DNA of 10,102 nt from Pseudomonadota bacterium (lineage in GTDB: Bacteria > Desulfobacterota > Syntrophia > Syntrophales > UBA5619). Below are positions 1-6,351 of the stretch, one piece after another. The stretch is from NCBI GenBank assembly GCA_018819165.1, contig JAHJQP010000017.1, positions 1 to 10,102 on the forward strand. Direction: 5' to 3'. The position numbers were made by a program, and so were the translations under genes. Within the stretch, counting starts at the first letter, position 1; each line of letters begins with the position of its first letter. The notes under the pieces were generated by a model. It made no database searches. It was not told where the DNA came from and worked only from the letters and a program-made list of their open reading frames with translations.

Positions 1-1404
1 GCCGCTGTCCACCTCGTCAAAGACGATCGTCCCCACCGAACCCGTCCGGGCCAGAACCTTCTTCAGGGCGAGCATGATGCGGGAAAGCTCGCCGCCGGAG
101 GCAATTCCCTTGAGCGGCTTCGCCTCCTCCCCGACATTGGCTGAAAGATAGAATTCCAGGTCATCCGAACCCTTCTCGTTCAACGGTGTTTCCCCCTTCC
201 CGTCGCGACAGTCGCGGAAAACGACCTCGAATTGTGCGTTCTCCATTCCCAGCGTCCGGATCTCCGCTTTGACGGCCGCTTTCAGGGCGGCGGCCGCTTT
301 GCGTCTTTCAGCGGAAAGATCCCCTGCCGCTTTCGCCACCCGCTCCTTTTCTTGAGCGATGGTCTTCGTGAGGCTCTCCATTTCCTCTTCCAGGGAAGAG
401 ATGTTTGCGAGCTCCTCCTCCGCTTCGGCCTGTTTTCTCAGAACGGCATCGAGCGTCCCGCCGTATTTTCGCTTCAGACGTCCGAGAAGCTCCAGCCGCT
501 CTTCGACGGCCTCCAGACGGGCCGGATCGAAAGAGAGGCGCTTTGCGTAATCGCGGAGGGTAAAGGCGGCATCCTCGATCCGGTAGTACAATTCGTCCAG
601 CTCCTCCCCCGTAAGCTTCAGCCCCGCATCGATCTTTCGGATCTCCTTGACGGCCGAAACCGCGCCGCGCAATTCCGTGAGCACGGAGCCGCTTTTCCCA
701 TAGAGGCTCTCATAGGCGGCCGTGGCGAAATCGATCAGCTTCTGGACATTCACGAGGATCTTTTTCTCTTCCGCAAGCGCAGCGTCCTCTCCCGCGCCGA
801 TGCCCGTTCCGGAAATTTCTCCGACCTGGAAGCGGAGAAGATCTTCCCGCTCCTCCCTTTTTCTCCGGAACTCCTGAAGCGCACGGAGTCTCTCGTTCAA
901 CGAACGGTACCGGTCGTATGATTCCCGGTATGCGGACCTGAACGTCAGCAGGCCGCCGAACTCGTCGAGGATATCCGTATGACTTTCGGGGTTCAGGATC
1001 ATCTGATGCTCGTGCTGACCGCAGATGTTGATCAGCGATTCGCCGATCGCCGCGAGCGATGAGAGAGTCGCCAGGGTCCCGTTGATATAGACCCTGTTCC
1101 TTCCCGAACGGGAGACCACCCGCCGGACGACGAGCTCCTCCCCATCGCCGAATCCCATCTCGCAAACCTTCCGCCGCAGCTCCTCCTGCCCGCGGATGTA
1201 AAAGAGCGCCTCCACGACCGCCTCGTCCGAAAAGGAACGAATCATGTCGGCGGTTGCGCGGTCTCCCAGGAGAAGCCCCACGGCGCCGATGATGATCGAT
1301 TTGCCGGCGCCTGTCTCGCCGGAGATGACGTTGAGGCCTCCGGCGAAGGCCACCCGCATTTCATCGATGATGGCAAAATTACGGATATTCAGTTCCGTGA
1401 GCAT
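1..1404 (-). CDS. recN: DNA repair protein RecN, partial (C-terminus beyond left edge)
   Basis: SMC-like ATPase of double-strand-break repair, acting in the cytoplasm with RecA. The frame is open for all 468 codons from the ATG at 1402-1404 to the window edge. Seen: Walker A GETGAGKS (residues 29-36); GQHEHQ (129-134), a RecN hallmark; a charged coiled-coil-like middle from about 150 to 385, with LKRKYGG at 310-316; the ABC signature SGGELSR (436-442); and Walker B TIVFDEVDSG (459-468), where the window ends. Family proteins are about 550-570 residues, so roughly 90-100 C-terminal residues (D-loop and H-loop) are missing only because of the window edge. GAGAGG lies 4 bases before the ATG. The first 26 bases overlap the end of nadK, so the pair is probably co-transcribed and translationally coupled. 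No GAAC-N4-GTTC LexA site precedes recN or nadK. Confidence 0.97.
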   Translation of the reverse strand, partial: MLTELNIRNFAIIDEMRVAFAGGLNVISGETGAGKSIIIGAVGLLLGDRATADMIRSFSDEAVVEALFYIRGQEELRRKVCEMGFGDGEELVVRRVVSRSGRNRVYINGTLATLSSLAAIGESLINICGQHEHQMILNPESHTDILDEFGGLLTFRSAYRESYDRYRSLNERLRALQEFRRKREEREDLLRFQVGEISGTGIGAGEDAALAEEKKILVNVQKLIDFATAAYESLYGKSGSVLTELRGAVSAVKEIRKIDAGLKLTGEELDELYYRIEDAAFTLRDYAKRLSFDPARLEAVEERLELLGRLKRKYGGTLDAVLRKQAEAEEELANISSLEEEMESLTKTIAQEKERVAKAAGDLSAERRKAAAALKAAVKAEIRTLGMENAQFEVVFRDCRDGKGETPLNEKGSDDLEFYLSANVGEEAKPLKGIASGGELSRIMLALKKVLARTGSVGTIVFDEVDSG

Positions 1405-2290
1405 CCTGCCTCTCCCAGGCGGCTCCTGTCTGGGAACCGCCCCACCCTAATTTTGTCCTCAAAATCTCCAGATAGCCCCGGTGGGGGGAGGAGACCAGTG
1501 TGGTGACATGCCGCGATTTCCGGATCGTGACGGTATCCCCCGACTTCACGGTGAATGAAACCTGTCCGTCGAGGGTCACGTTCGCCCCCTTTTCCATGGT
1601 CCGCAGCGTTACCTTTATCTCTGCGCTTTCCGGCAGGATGATCGGCCGGTTGGTCAGGGTGTGGGGACAGATGGGGTTGATGATGATCGAATAGAGCTCA
1701 GGGAAAACGATGGGGCCTCCCGCAGAAAGCGAATAGGCCGTCGATCCCGTCGGCGTCGAAATGATGAGACCGTCGGCCTTGAAGGTCGTCATATAGCGGT
1801 CATCCACGGTCGTCTCGAGCTCCACGATTCGGGAGAGATTGCCCCGGTTGATGACGACGTCGTTGAGAACGCTCCCCTCCAGGAGTGTTTTCCCCCCCCG
1901 GCTGATCTCCACGTCGAGCATCATCCTCTTTTCGACCTGGAATTCCCCCGCGAGAATCACCTCCAGGGCGCTGTACATCTCGTCGAGGTTCACCTCGGTG
2001 AGATATCCGAATACGCCGAGATTGATCCCTACGATCGGGACATCCCGGTCCCGGACCAGGCGGGCCGTTCTGAGGATCGTTCCGTCCCCGCCGAAAACGA
2101 CGATCAGATCCACGATGGACCAGAGCTTCCTCCTCTCTACTCCGGGGAGGCCGCCGATCTTCGCGGCGATCCCCTCCTCCAGATAGACCTCAAGCCCCCG
2201 CCCGATCATCCACTCCCGCAAAGAGGCGGTATATTCGGACGATTTTTCCTTGGCGATATTGGCGATGATTCCTACTTTTTTTATAAGCAT
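1379..2290 (-). CDS. nadK: NAD kinase (ATP/polyphosphate-dependent)
   Basis: Phosphorylates NAD to NADP in the cytoplasm. 303 residues. Seen: the GGDGT motif (67-71) of the NAD-kinase/diacylglycerol-kinase fold; LNDVVI (142-147), the family's Asn-Glu/Asp NAD-binding site with Asp here; and the conserved glycine-rich block DGLIISTPTGSTAYSLSAGG (173-192). Start at 2288-2290 is supported by AAGGTG five bases upstream (2296-2301). The family core ends near LGWG (about 281-284); the last 19 or so residues are encoded partly over the recN ribosome site and start and look like an unconserved tail. It is the first gene of a nadK-recN unit transcribed away from lexA. Pairing of nadK with recN is common in bacteria. 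Confidence is high. Confidence 0.97.
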   Translation of the reverse strand: MLIKKVGIIANIAKEKSSEYTASLREWMIGRGLEVYLEEGIAAKIGGLPGVERRKLWSIVDLIVVFGGDGTILRTARLVRDRDVPIVGINLGVFGYLTEVNLDEMYSALEVILAGEFQVEKRMMLDVEISRGGKTLLEGSVLNDVVINRGNLSRIVELETTVDDRYMTTFKADGLIISTPTGSTAYSLSAGGPIVFPELYSIIINPICPHTLTNRPIILPESAEIKVTLRTMEKGANVTLDGQVSFTVKSGDTVTIRKSRHVTTLVSSPHRGYLEILRTKLGWGGSQTGAAWERQDAHGTEYP

Positions 2291-2415
2291 CTAAGCACCT
2301 TAGATCAGATTTTCGCCCCTTTACTACCACAAAAATATCGGGGTGTCCATACGGATGATGCAAATATCCCGGGGGGTTTCATGAAAATGATCGGAATTAC
2401 TTCCTTTCCCGTTTC

Positions 2416-2444
2416 CTGATAAGCGAAATGCTCCCGTTTATCAA
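2416..2444 (-). promoter_or_regulatory. Candidate promoter for nadK-recN, inside a dyad
   Basis: On the minus strand, TTGATA (2439-2444) and TATCAG (2416-2421) are separated by 17 bases, 5/6 and 4/6 matches to sigma-70 boxes, giving a leader of about 120 bases. The same bases form an imperfect inverted repeat, TGATAAGCG (2417-2425) and CGTTTATCA (2435-2443), around a 9-base loop. The repeat could be an operator. The -10 is weak, so this is a tentative call. Confidence 0.25.
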
Positions 2445-2482
2445 GATAATTTTGACGCTCTGATTACTTTTTTCCATGTATA

Positions 2483-2614
2483 TCATGCCTTGACAGGGCG
2501 CCGCAATTCCGTTGCCACGGCCAGAAACGGAATCCCGGCGTCATGGACATCTATGTCGGGAATGAAATGATTGATGAGGGTCTCGAAGTCCTTCAAAGGG
2601 AGGGGGCTTCGTTC
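2483..2614 (-). pseudogene. Probable remnant of a patatin-like phospholipase gene
   Basis: The minus-strand frame between a TAG at 2615-2617 and a TGA at 2483-2485 encodes 43 residues with no evident start. The central part (about 2504-2590) reads DFETLINHFIPDIDVHDAG and continues IPFLAVATEL. This resembles the internal patatin segment where an 'iPF.avAtDL' strand follows the catalytic nucleophile region. The N-terminal GxSxG part and the rest of the domain are absent. The match rests on recalled family patterns and is short, so it is moderate. It appears to be a decayed fragment between nadK and lexA, sharing orientation with nadK. Confidence 0.45.
2506..2533. repeat. Inverted repeat ATTCCGTT/AACGGAAT
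   Basis: Perfect 8-base arms at 2506-2513 and 2526-2533 around a 12-base loop, inside the patatin-like fragment. No T-run follows on either strand, so it is not a convincing intrinsic terminator, and it may simply be chance within former coding sequence. Confidence 0.3.
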
Positions 2615-2637
2615 CTATTTTTCCCTCAATTTTTCGC

Positions 2638-2666
2638 TTGACAATAGAACGGCGGTTCTATATACG
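2638..2666 (+). promoter_or_regulatory. lexA promoter (sigma-70 type)
   Basis: A perfect -35 TTGACA (2638-2643), a 17-base spacer (2644-2660) and -10 TATACG (2661-2666). The expected start point, about seven bases after the -10, falls at 2672-2674, on the lexA ATG (2673-2675), which would make the mRNA leaderless. GGAAG (2666-2670) sits only two bases before the ATG, too close for a usual Shine-Dalgarno sequence. An alternative -10, TATATA at 2659-2664, has a 15-base spacer. Confidence 0.75.
2644..2661. promoter_or_regulatory. LexA operator (SOS box), GAAC-N4-GTTC type
   Basis: A perfect 18-base palindrome with 7-base arms, ATAGAAC-GGCG-GTTCTAT. It starts on the base after the -35 hexamer and ends on the first base of the -10. 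The GAAC-N4-GTTC core is the form known for Bacillus-type LexA, not the E. coli CTGT-N8-ACAG form. Placement between the promoter boxes of a LexA-type gene strongly suggests autorepression. Scanning the window by eye found no second GAAC-N4-GTTC. Confidence 0.8.
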
Positions 2667-2672
2667 GAAGCC

Positions 2673-3260
2673 ATGAAAGAAAAGCGCTCGACACAATCGG
2701 TCCGGAAAATCCTTGCCGCCTTCTTCCGGAAAAATCGGCGCATGCCCTCCTATGCAGAAATGATCGATCTTTTGGGGGTCAGATCGAAAAGCGTCGTCAA
2801 TTTCTGGATCAACAAGCTCATCGAAGCCGGACTTCTCGAGAAAGACGGAAAAGGCCACCTGACCCCGACGAACCGTTCCTTCGCCATCCCCATCGTCGGG
2901 TCTGTGCAGGCGGGCTTCCCCTCACCAGAGGAGGAGGCTCTCTGCGACATCATGTCCATGGATGAATATCTGATCACAAGGCCGGAAGCCTCCTATCTGC
3001 TGCAGGTCAGCGGCGATTCGATGATCGGCGAGGGGATCGTGGAGGGGGACCTCGTCGTGGTCGAAAAAGGGCGGGAGCCCAAAAGCGGCGACATCGTGAT
3101 TGCCGAAGTCGACGGGGAATGGACGATGAAATATTTCCGGAAACAGGGGAAACAGGTGGTCCTGGAAGCGGCGAATCCGAAATACCCCCTGATGAGGCCG
3201 AAGAGTGAACTCAAACTCGGAGGAGTCGTCACCGCAGTGATCAGGAAGTATCATCGTTGA
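2673..3260 (+). CDS. lexA: LexA-type SOS repressor with UmuD-like S24 peptidase domain
   Basis: Predicted transcriptional repressor that cleaves itself when RecA filaments form, derepressing SOS genes. 195 residues. Seen: an N-terminal winged helix-turn-helix (about 8-62; recognition region around GVRSKSVVNFWINKL), the Ala80-Gly81 cleavage site in VQAGF, the nucleophile Ser116 in SGDSM, and the general base Lys153 in WTMKYF. The 37-residue Ser-Lys spacing equals that of E. coli LexA. The C-terminal half (AGFPSP, GEGIVEGDLVVV, GDIVIAEVDGEWTMK) looks more like UmuD than typical LexA. An upstream in-frame TTG at 2571 would add 34 residues but would be encoded across the promoter and operator, so the ATG at 2673 is preferred. 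No umuC/dinB follows. It could be a LexA paralogue rather than the main LexA. Confidence 0.88.
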   Translation: MKEKRSTQSVRKILAAFFRKNRRMPSYAEMIDLLGVRSKSVVNFWINKLIEAGLLEKDGKGHLTPTNRSFAIPIVGSVQAGFPSPEEEALCDIMSMDEYLITRPEASYLLQVSGDSMIGEGIVEGDLVVVEKGREPKSGDIVIAEVDGEWTMKYFRKQGKQVVLEAANPKYPLMRPKSELKLGGVVTAVIRKYHR

Positions 3261-3267
3261 GGGCAGG

Positions 3268-3333
3268 TCAGCTTCGTTCCATCAATTCAATCCGGACATT
3301 TTCGGGGCCGCGGATATAAGCCATCTTGAGGCC
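3268..3333 (-). pseudogene. C-terminal remnant of a VOC/glyoxalase-family gene
   Basis: On the minus strand, codons ending at a TGA (3268-3270) read GLKMAYIRGPENVRIELMER plus one Ser. This is the characteristic last strand of glyoxalase/methylmalonyl-CoA-epimerase-like (VOC) proteins, which usually end in '...D/GPdgnrIEL.e'. Normal members have about 120-150 residues; here the frame continues upstream only as unrelated sequence (PCAPRP and so on) and runs into the end of the GH15 gene. It is therefore a severed 3' end with no start of its own, facing lexA tail to tail. The motif is short but distinctive. Confidence 0.55.
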
Positions 3334-3385
3334 GGGCCGGGGCGCGCATGGTTCTAAAGGGGACTTCTTACGAATTCGCGAAGGC

Positions 3386-4483
3386 TCAATCGGATTTTTC
3401 GCGCGCATCCTGCGTCCTGTAAAGGACGTACATGGCATGGCTCCAGCCCAGAGGGCTTATCCCCTCCTGGATGCGGTTGGAGAAGAGCTGCTCCGGGATA
3501 CGATCCGCCTGAATCCTCTTGAGGACATAATCCGCGTAGATACGCGCCTCATCGCGCTCCCCCCTCAGGGAAAGTACCAGGGCCATCCAGAAATTGAGGA
3601 CCGGCCAGGCCCCGCCGCCTCTTCTCGAGTCGATCCCGTGTCTCCGGTGCCCATCGTAAGCATCGAACCGGTAACGGTGGATCCCGCCCCCCTTGACGAG
3701 AGACCGCTCGATATCCCCGATCAGCCGGTCTACGAGAGGATCATCCGGTTCATAGATCTCAAAGGGCCAGACGAGGCCGAGGAGCGAAGCATCGCAGGTC
3801 TCATCCCTGAGACGTCCGGGCGTACGGATGATGCCCTTGCGATTCGCCTTTTTAAGCACTCTTTCCATCGCGGCGGCCTGTTTGGCATAGGTCGAATCCA
3901 GTGAGGCGGCGCACCGGAGTCCCTTGATGCAGGCGGCCAGAGAATAGGTGTGGAACTGTTCCAGCTCGGGATAGGCATAACGCTCCTCCCAGAGGTCCTG
4001 GGTCAGGGTGGTAAAGAAGCCTTCTCCCCAGACAGAAACGATTCCGTCCGCCAGAAGTTTTGCAAGATCACGGATCTTCACGGGGTAATCGCCCCGGTAA
4101 AAATCCTCTATGGCCCACAATACGGACCCGTTCTGATCGATCTGGAGGGCGAGCCATCGCTTCGGCCCGTTCACATGGTAGTTCTGGAATAGAAGTCCCG
4201 ATTCCCGCACCCCCTCCGCACGGTCGAGGAGCCAGTGGAAAAAGCCCTCCTGAAAGTCCCGCACCCCCGCCCGATTGGCGGCGACGCACATGAAAGAGGC
4301 GTCCCGCGGCCAGACATAACGGTAGTCCTGCGCCTGACGGGGATAGTCGGGAAGATCGCTGTCCGCCGCCACGACGGCGCCGTTCTTGACGGCGCAACCC
4401 CGAATCACTCTGAGTGAGGCATTCAGAAGCCCCCCGTTGTTCCTCGCTGCCGTTTCGGCTTCATCTCTCCGTTTATCAGCCAT
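3386..4483 (-). CDS. Glycoside hydrolase family 15 (glucoamylase-like), cytosolic
   Basis: Predicted to release glucose from non-reducing ends of alpha-glucans or short alpha-glucosides by an inverting (alpha/alpha)6-barrel mechanism. Numbering from the outer ATG at 4501: YRYVWPRDASF (60-70) is a GH15 signature in the substrate pocket; DLWEERY (169-175) with HTYSLAACIKGL (184-195) carries the general acid Glu; PEQLF (336-340) with PLGWSHA (350-356) carries the general base Glu. All are intact. At 371 or 365 residues it lacks the N-terminal beta-sandwich domain of longer prokaryotic GH15 enzymes, and it has no signal peptide. I chose the inner ATG (4481-4483) because AAGGGA lies nine bases upstream; the outer ATG (4499-4501) abuts a palindrome and has no ribosome site. 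It lies 107 bases downstream of pgi on the same strand. Trehalase or dextranase activity cannot be excluded. Confidence 0.9.
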   Translation of the reverse strand: MADKRRDEAETAARNNGGLLNASLRVIRGCAVKNGAVVAADSDLPDYPRQAQDYRYVWPRDASFMCVAANRAGVRDFQEGFFHWLLDRAEGVRESGLLFQNYHVNGPKRWLALQIDQNGSVLWAIEDFYRGDYPVKIRDLAKLLADGIVSVWGEGFFTTLTQDLWEERYAYPELEQFHTYSLAACIKGLRCAASLDSTYAKQAAAMERVLKKANRKGIIRTPGRLRDETCDASLLGLVWPFEIYEPDDPLVDRLIGDIERSLVKGGGIHRYRFDAYDGHRRHGIDSRRGGGAWPVLNFWMALVLSLRGERDEARIYADYVLKRIQADRIPEQLFSNRIQEGISPLGWSHAMYVLYRTQDAREKSD

Positions 4484-4501
4484 GACAGATTGTCCCTTCA
4501 T

Positions 4502-4516
4502 GGTTATCCGATAACC
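4502..4516. promoter_or_regulatory. Palindrome GGTTATCCGATAACC, probable operator for the GH15 gene
   Basis: A perfect inverted repeat of 7-base arms with one central base, between the putative -10 and the start codon of the GH15 gene. From the -10 at 4525-4530 it would cover about +2 to +16, a usual repressor position. No regulator gene in the window is an obvious partner. Confidence 0.5.
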
Positions 4517-4524
4517 CGGTCACC

Positions 4525-4530
4525 ATTGTA
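4525..4530 (-). promoter_or_regulatory. -10 box candidate for the GH15 gene
   Basis: On the minus strand, TACAAT matches the sigma-70 -10 at 5/6 positions. The hexamer 17 bases upstream (GTCAAA, 4548-4553) is a poor -35, so activation by a regulator may be needed. A start near 4518 would give a leader of about 35 bases to the preferred ATG. Confidence 0.4.
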
Positions 4531-4590
4531 ACACATTTCCGCTATCTTTGACGGCTCCGATTCTTCCCCCCTTGGACTCTGATTTCAGCG

Positions 4591-6330
4591 TCATGCAAGA
4601 ACCTTCCTGAGTTTTCGCAATCCGCCGATCACATCCGTCCCCAGGTGAAAGCGTATCACCTGGCGGCAGCCATCCAGCAGCGCCTGGCGGTCACCGAGCG
4701 CCTGAGCCTCTTTGAGGATCCCGAAGGTCAGGGAGGACCGGGGCGAACCCGCTTCGTCCGGGATATCCGCATCCCCGGCTGCGTCTGCCGTCAGCTGCAC
4801 AAAAAGGCCCTTGCCCGCATCACCCTTGTGCAGTTGCCCCGTGGAATGAAGGAAGCGCGGCCCATAGCCGACCGTCGTGGCCTTGCCGGATCGGTCGCGC
4901 AGCGCGGTGCGCAGCTCCAGCAGGGCCTTATCTGTCTCGGCACTGGACCGCACGTACGCCTGAAGGGCGATGTAGGCGCCCTCCTGGGCCCGGACGAGGA
5001 AACGATTCAACGCTTCTCCCGGCGTGCGCGCCTGGATATCGCCATAGACACGGATGCCGTTGTCCTCCAGCGCGGGCGTGAGCCCGGGGAGCCTGCCCGC
5101 CGACTGAAAGGCGGCTGTCATCTTCCTGGCGAGAACCTTGGCCGCTTCAACGTCGGGCTGATCAAAAGGATTGATGCCCAGGCAGGCGCCGGCGACGGCG
5201 ACGGCCATCTCCCACAGGAAAAACTGTCCGCCCAGGTCATAGCGATCATGCAGCCGCAAGATGATCACGGGGTGTCCGAGTTGTTTAAGCGCGTGCAATG
5301 CGGCGTCGTCCGTTTTGTCCCCTTCCATCCGCAGCTGGACGAAAACGCGGTCGCCGCCGTACGATTGCGCGTCCCCGAGCGGTTCCCCGACCACGGGCAG
5401 AATGCCGCGCCCTTCCTTTCCGGTACTCTCTGCGATGAGCTGCTCTACCCAGTCGCCAAAGCTTGCAATCTCCTTTGAAGTGACAAACGTGACCTTGTCC
5501 CTTCCGACCCTGGCCAGTTCACCCAGAATCACGCCGAGCCTGACTGCGTTGTTCGAACCCTGAATCGGGCGGTTGCCTCCCCCGGCGTTGCCGACGGCAA
5601 TCTGTGCGCGGTCGAGCAACGCCCCCAGATCGACCCCGATCAAAGCGGCCGGCACGAGGCCGAAATAGGAGAGAACCGAGTAGCGTCCACCGATGTTCGG
5701 ATCATTGACGAAGACGTGTCGGAAACGGTACTGCTCTGCAATTTCGAGAAGATTGCTTTCCGGGTCGGTAATTGCGATAAAGTGCCGGCCTGCTTCATCC
5801 GGGCCCACGACATCCAGAACTCGGTTGTAGAAATACTTGAAGAAGGAGAGGGGTTCGATGGTGCTGCCGGACTTGGTGGAGACGATGAACAGGGTTTTAC
5901 GCAAATCCAGTCTGCCGGCATGACCCAGCACGGTGTCGGGATCAGTGCTGTCCAGCACGTCCAGCTGGAGGAATCCCTCTTTCGCGCCGTAGGTCCTGCT
6001 GAACACTTCCGGGGCCAGACTCGAACCGCCCATGCCCAGCAGCAGCGCGTGGGTGTAACCTTCTCTGCGGACGGAAGCGCTCAGGTCTTCGATCCGGCCC
6101 AGATGCCCCCTCATCGCCTCGGCAATGTGCAGCCATCCCAGCCGATTCGTGATCTCCGCGGGGTCGGGCTTCCAGACGGTGTGATCGCCGGCCCAGATAC
6201 GGCTGATCACGTTGTCGCTATTGAATTTCACCAGCCCGGCCTGCACGACGGCGTCATAAGAACCCAGGCTGGCGGACATGGGTTCCCACTGCGCCGGGAG
6301 CTTGTCCCTCTTGCTTTCAATGCTGTTCAT
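4591..6330 (-). CDS. pgi: Glucose-6-phosphate isomerase (of the transaldolase/PGI fusion type, without transaldolase)
   Basis: Interconverts glucose-6-phosphate and fructose-6-phosphate in the cytoplasm. 579 residues with two SIS folds. Seen: GMGGSSLAPEVF (99-110), the phosphate-binding STKSGSTIEPLSFF (151-164), GGRYSVLSYFG (214-224, a PGI signature), EQLIAESTGKEG (296-307, the region of the catalytic Glu), GINPFDQPDVEAAK (385-398), and a C-terminal block with GYGPRFLHSTGQLHKG (488-503). The sequence style is that of the PGI half of the bifunctional transaldolase/PGI proteins (about 950 residues), but no transaldolase domain precedes it. The start is firm: GAAGGAGA lies six bases before the ATG, and a stop-ended glucokinase remnant lies just upstream. 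Order glk remnant-pgi-GH15 suggests a glucan degradation operon. Confidence 0.93.
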   Translation of the reverse strand: MNSIESKRDKLPAQWEPMSASLGSYDAVVQAGLVKFNSDNVISRIWAGDHTVWKPDPAEITNRLGWLHIAEAMRGHLGRIEDLSASVRREGYTHALLLGMGGSSLAPEVFSRTYGAKEGFLQLDVLDSTDPDTVLGHAGRLDLRKTLFIVSTKSGSTIEPLSFFKYFYNRVLDVVGPDEAGRHFIAITDPESNLLEIAEQYRFRHVFVNDPNIGGRYSVLSYFGLVPAALIGVDLGALLDRAQIAVGNAGGGNRPIQGSNNAVRLGVILGELARVGRDKVTFVTSKEIASFGDWVEQLIAESTGKEGRGILPVVGEPLGDAQSYGGDRVFVQLRMEGDKTDDAALHALKQLGHPVIILRLHDRYDLGGQFFLWEMAVAVAGACLGINPFDQPDVEAAKVLARKMTAAFQSAGRLPGLTPALEDNGIRVYGDIQARTPGEALNRFLVRAQEGAYIALQAYVRSSAETDKALLELRTALRDRSGKATTVGYGPRFLHSTGQLHKGDAGKGLFVQLTADAAGDADIPDEAGSPRSSLTFGILKEAQALGDRQALLDGCRQVIRFHLGTDVIGGLRKLRKVLA

Positions 6331-6351
6331 GTAGAATCTCCTTCTCCCATC

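Noticed and set aside
232..921. 229-codon plus-strand open frame opposite recN
   Set aside because: Lies antisense to an unbroken recN frame with conserved motifs; its translation has no recognisable domain. An effect of high GC codon use.
1661..2419. 252-codon plus-strand open frame opposite nadK
   Set aside because: Antisense to a clear nadK, no ribosome site and low-complexity charged translation.
2488..2516. Second TTGACA at 2490-2495 as another lexA promoter
   Set aside because: No -10-like hexamer at 16-18 bases downstream.
2571..2672. Upstream TTG start extending the LexA-type protein by 34 residues
   Set aside because: The extension would be encoded by the promoter and operator, and the extra residues are unlike LexA.
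3952..3964. TGGAAC-T-GTTCCA palindrome resembling a LexA half-site pair
   Set aside because: Gap of one base instead of four, and it lies inside the GH15 coding region; likely chance.
4645..5478. 277-codon plus-strand open frame opposite pgi (and 5716-6504 likewise)
   Set aside because: Both shadow the conserved pgi frame and encode nothing recognisable.
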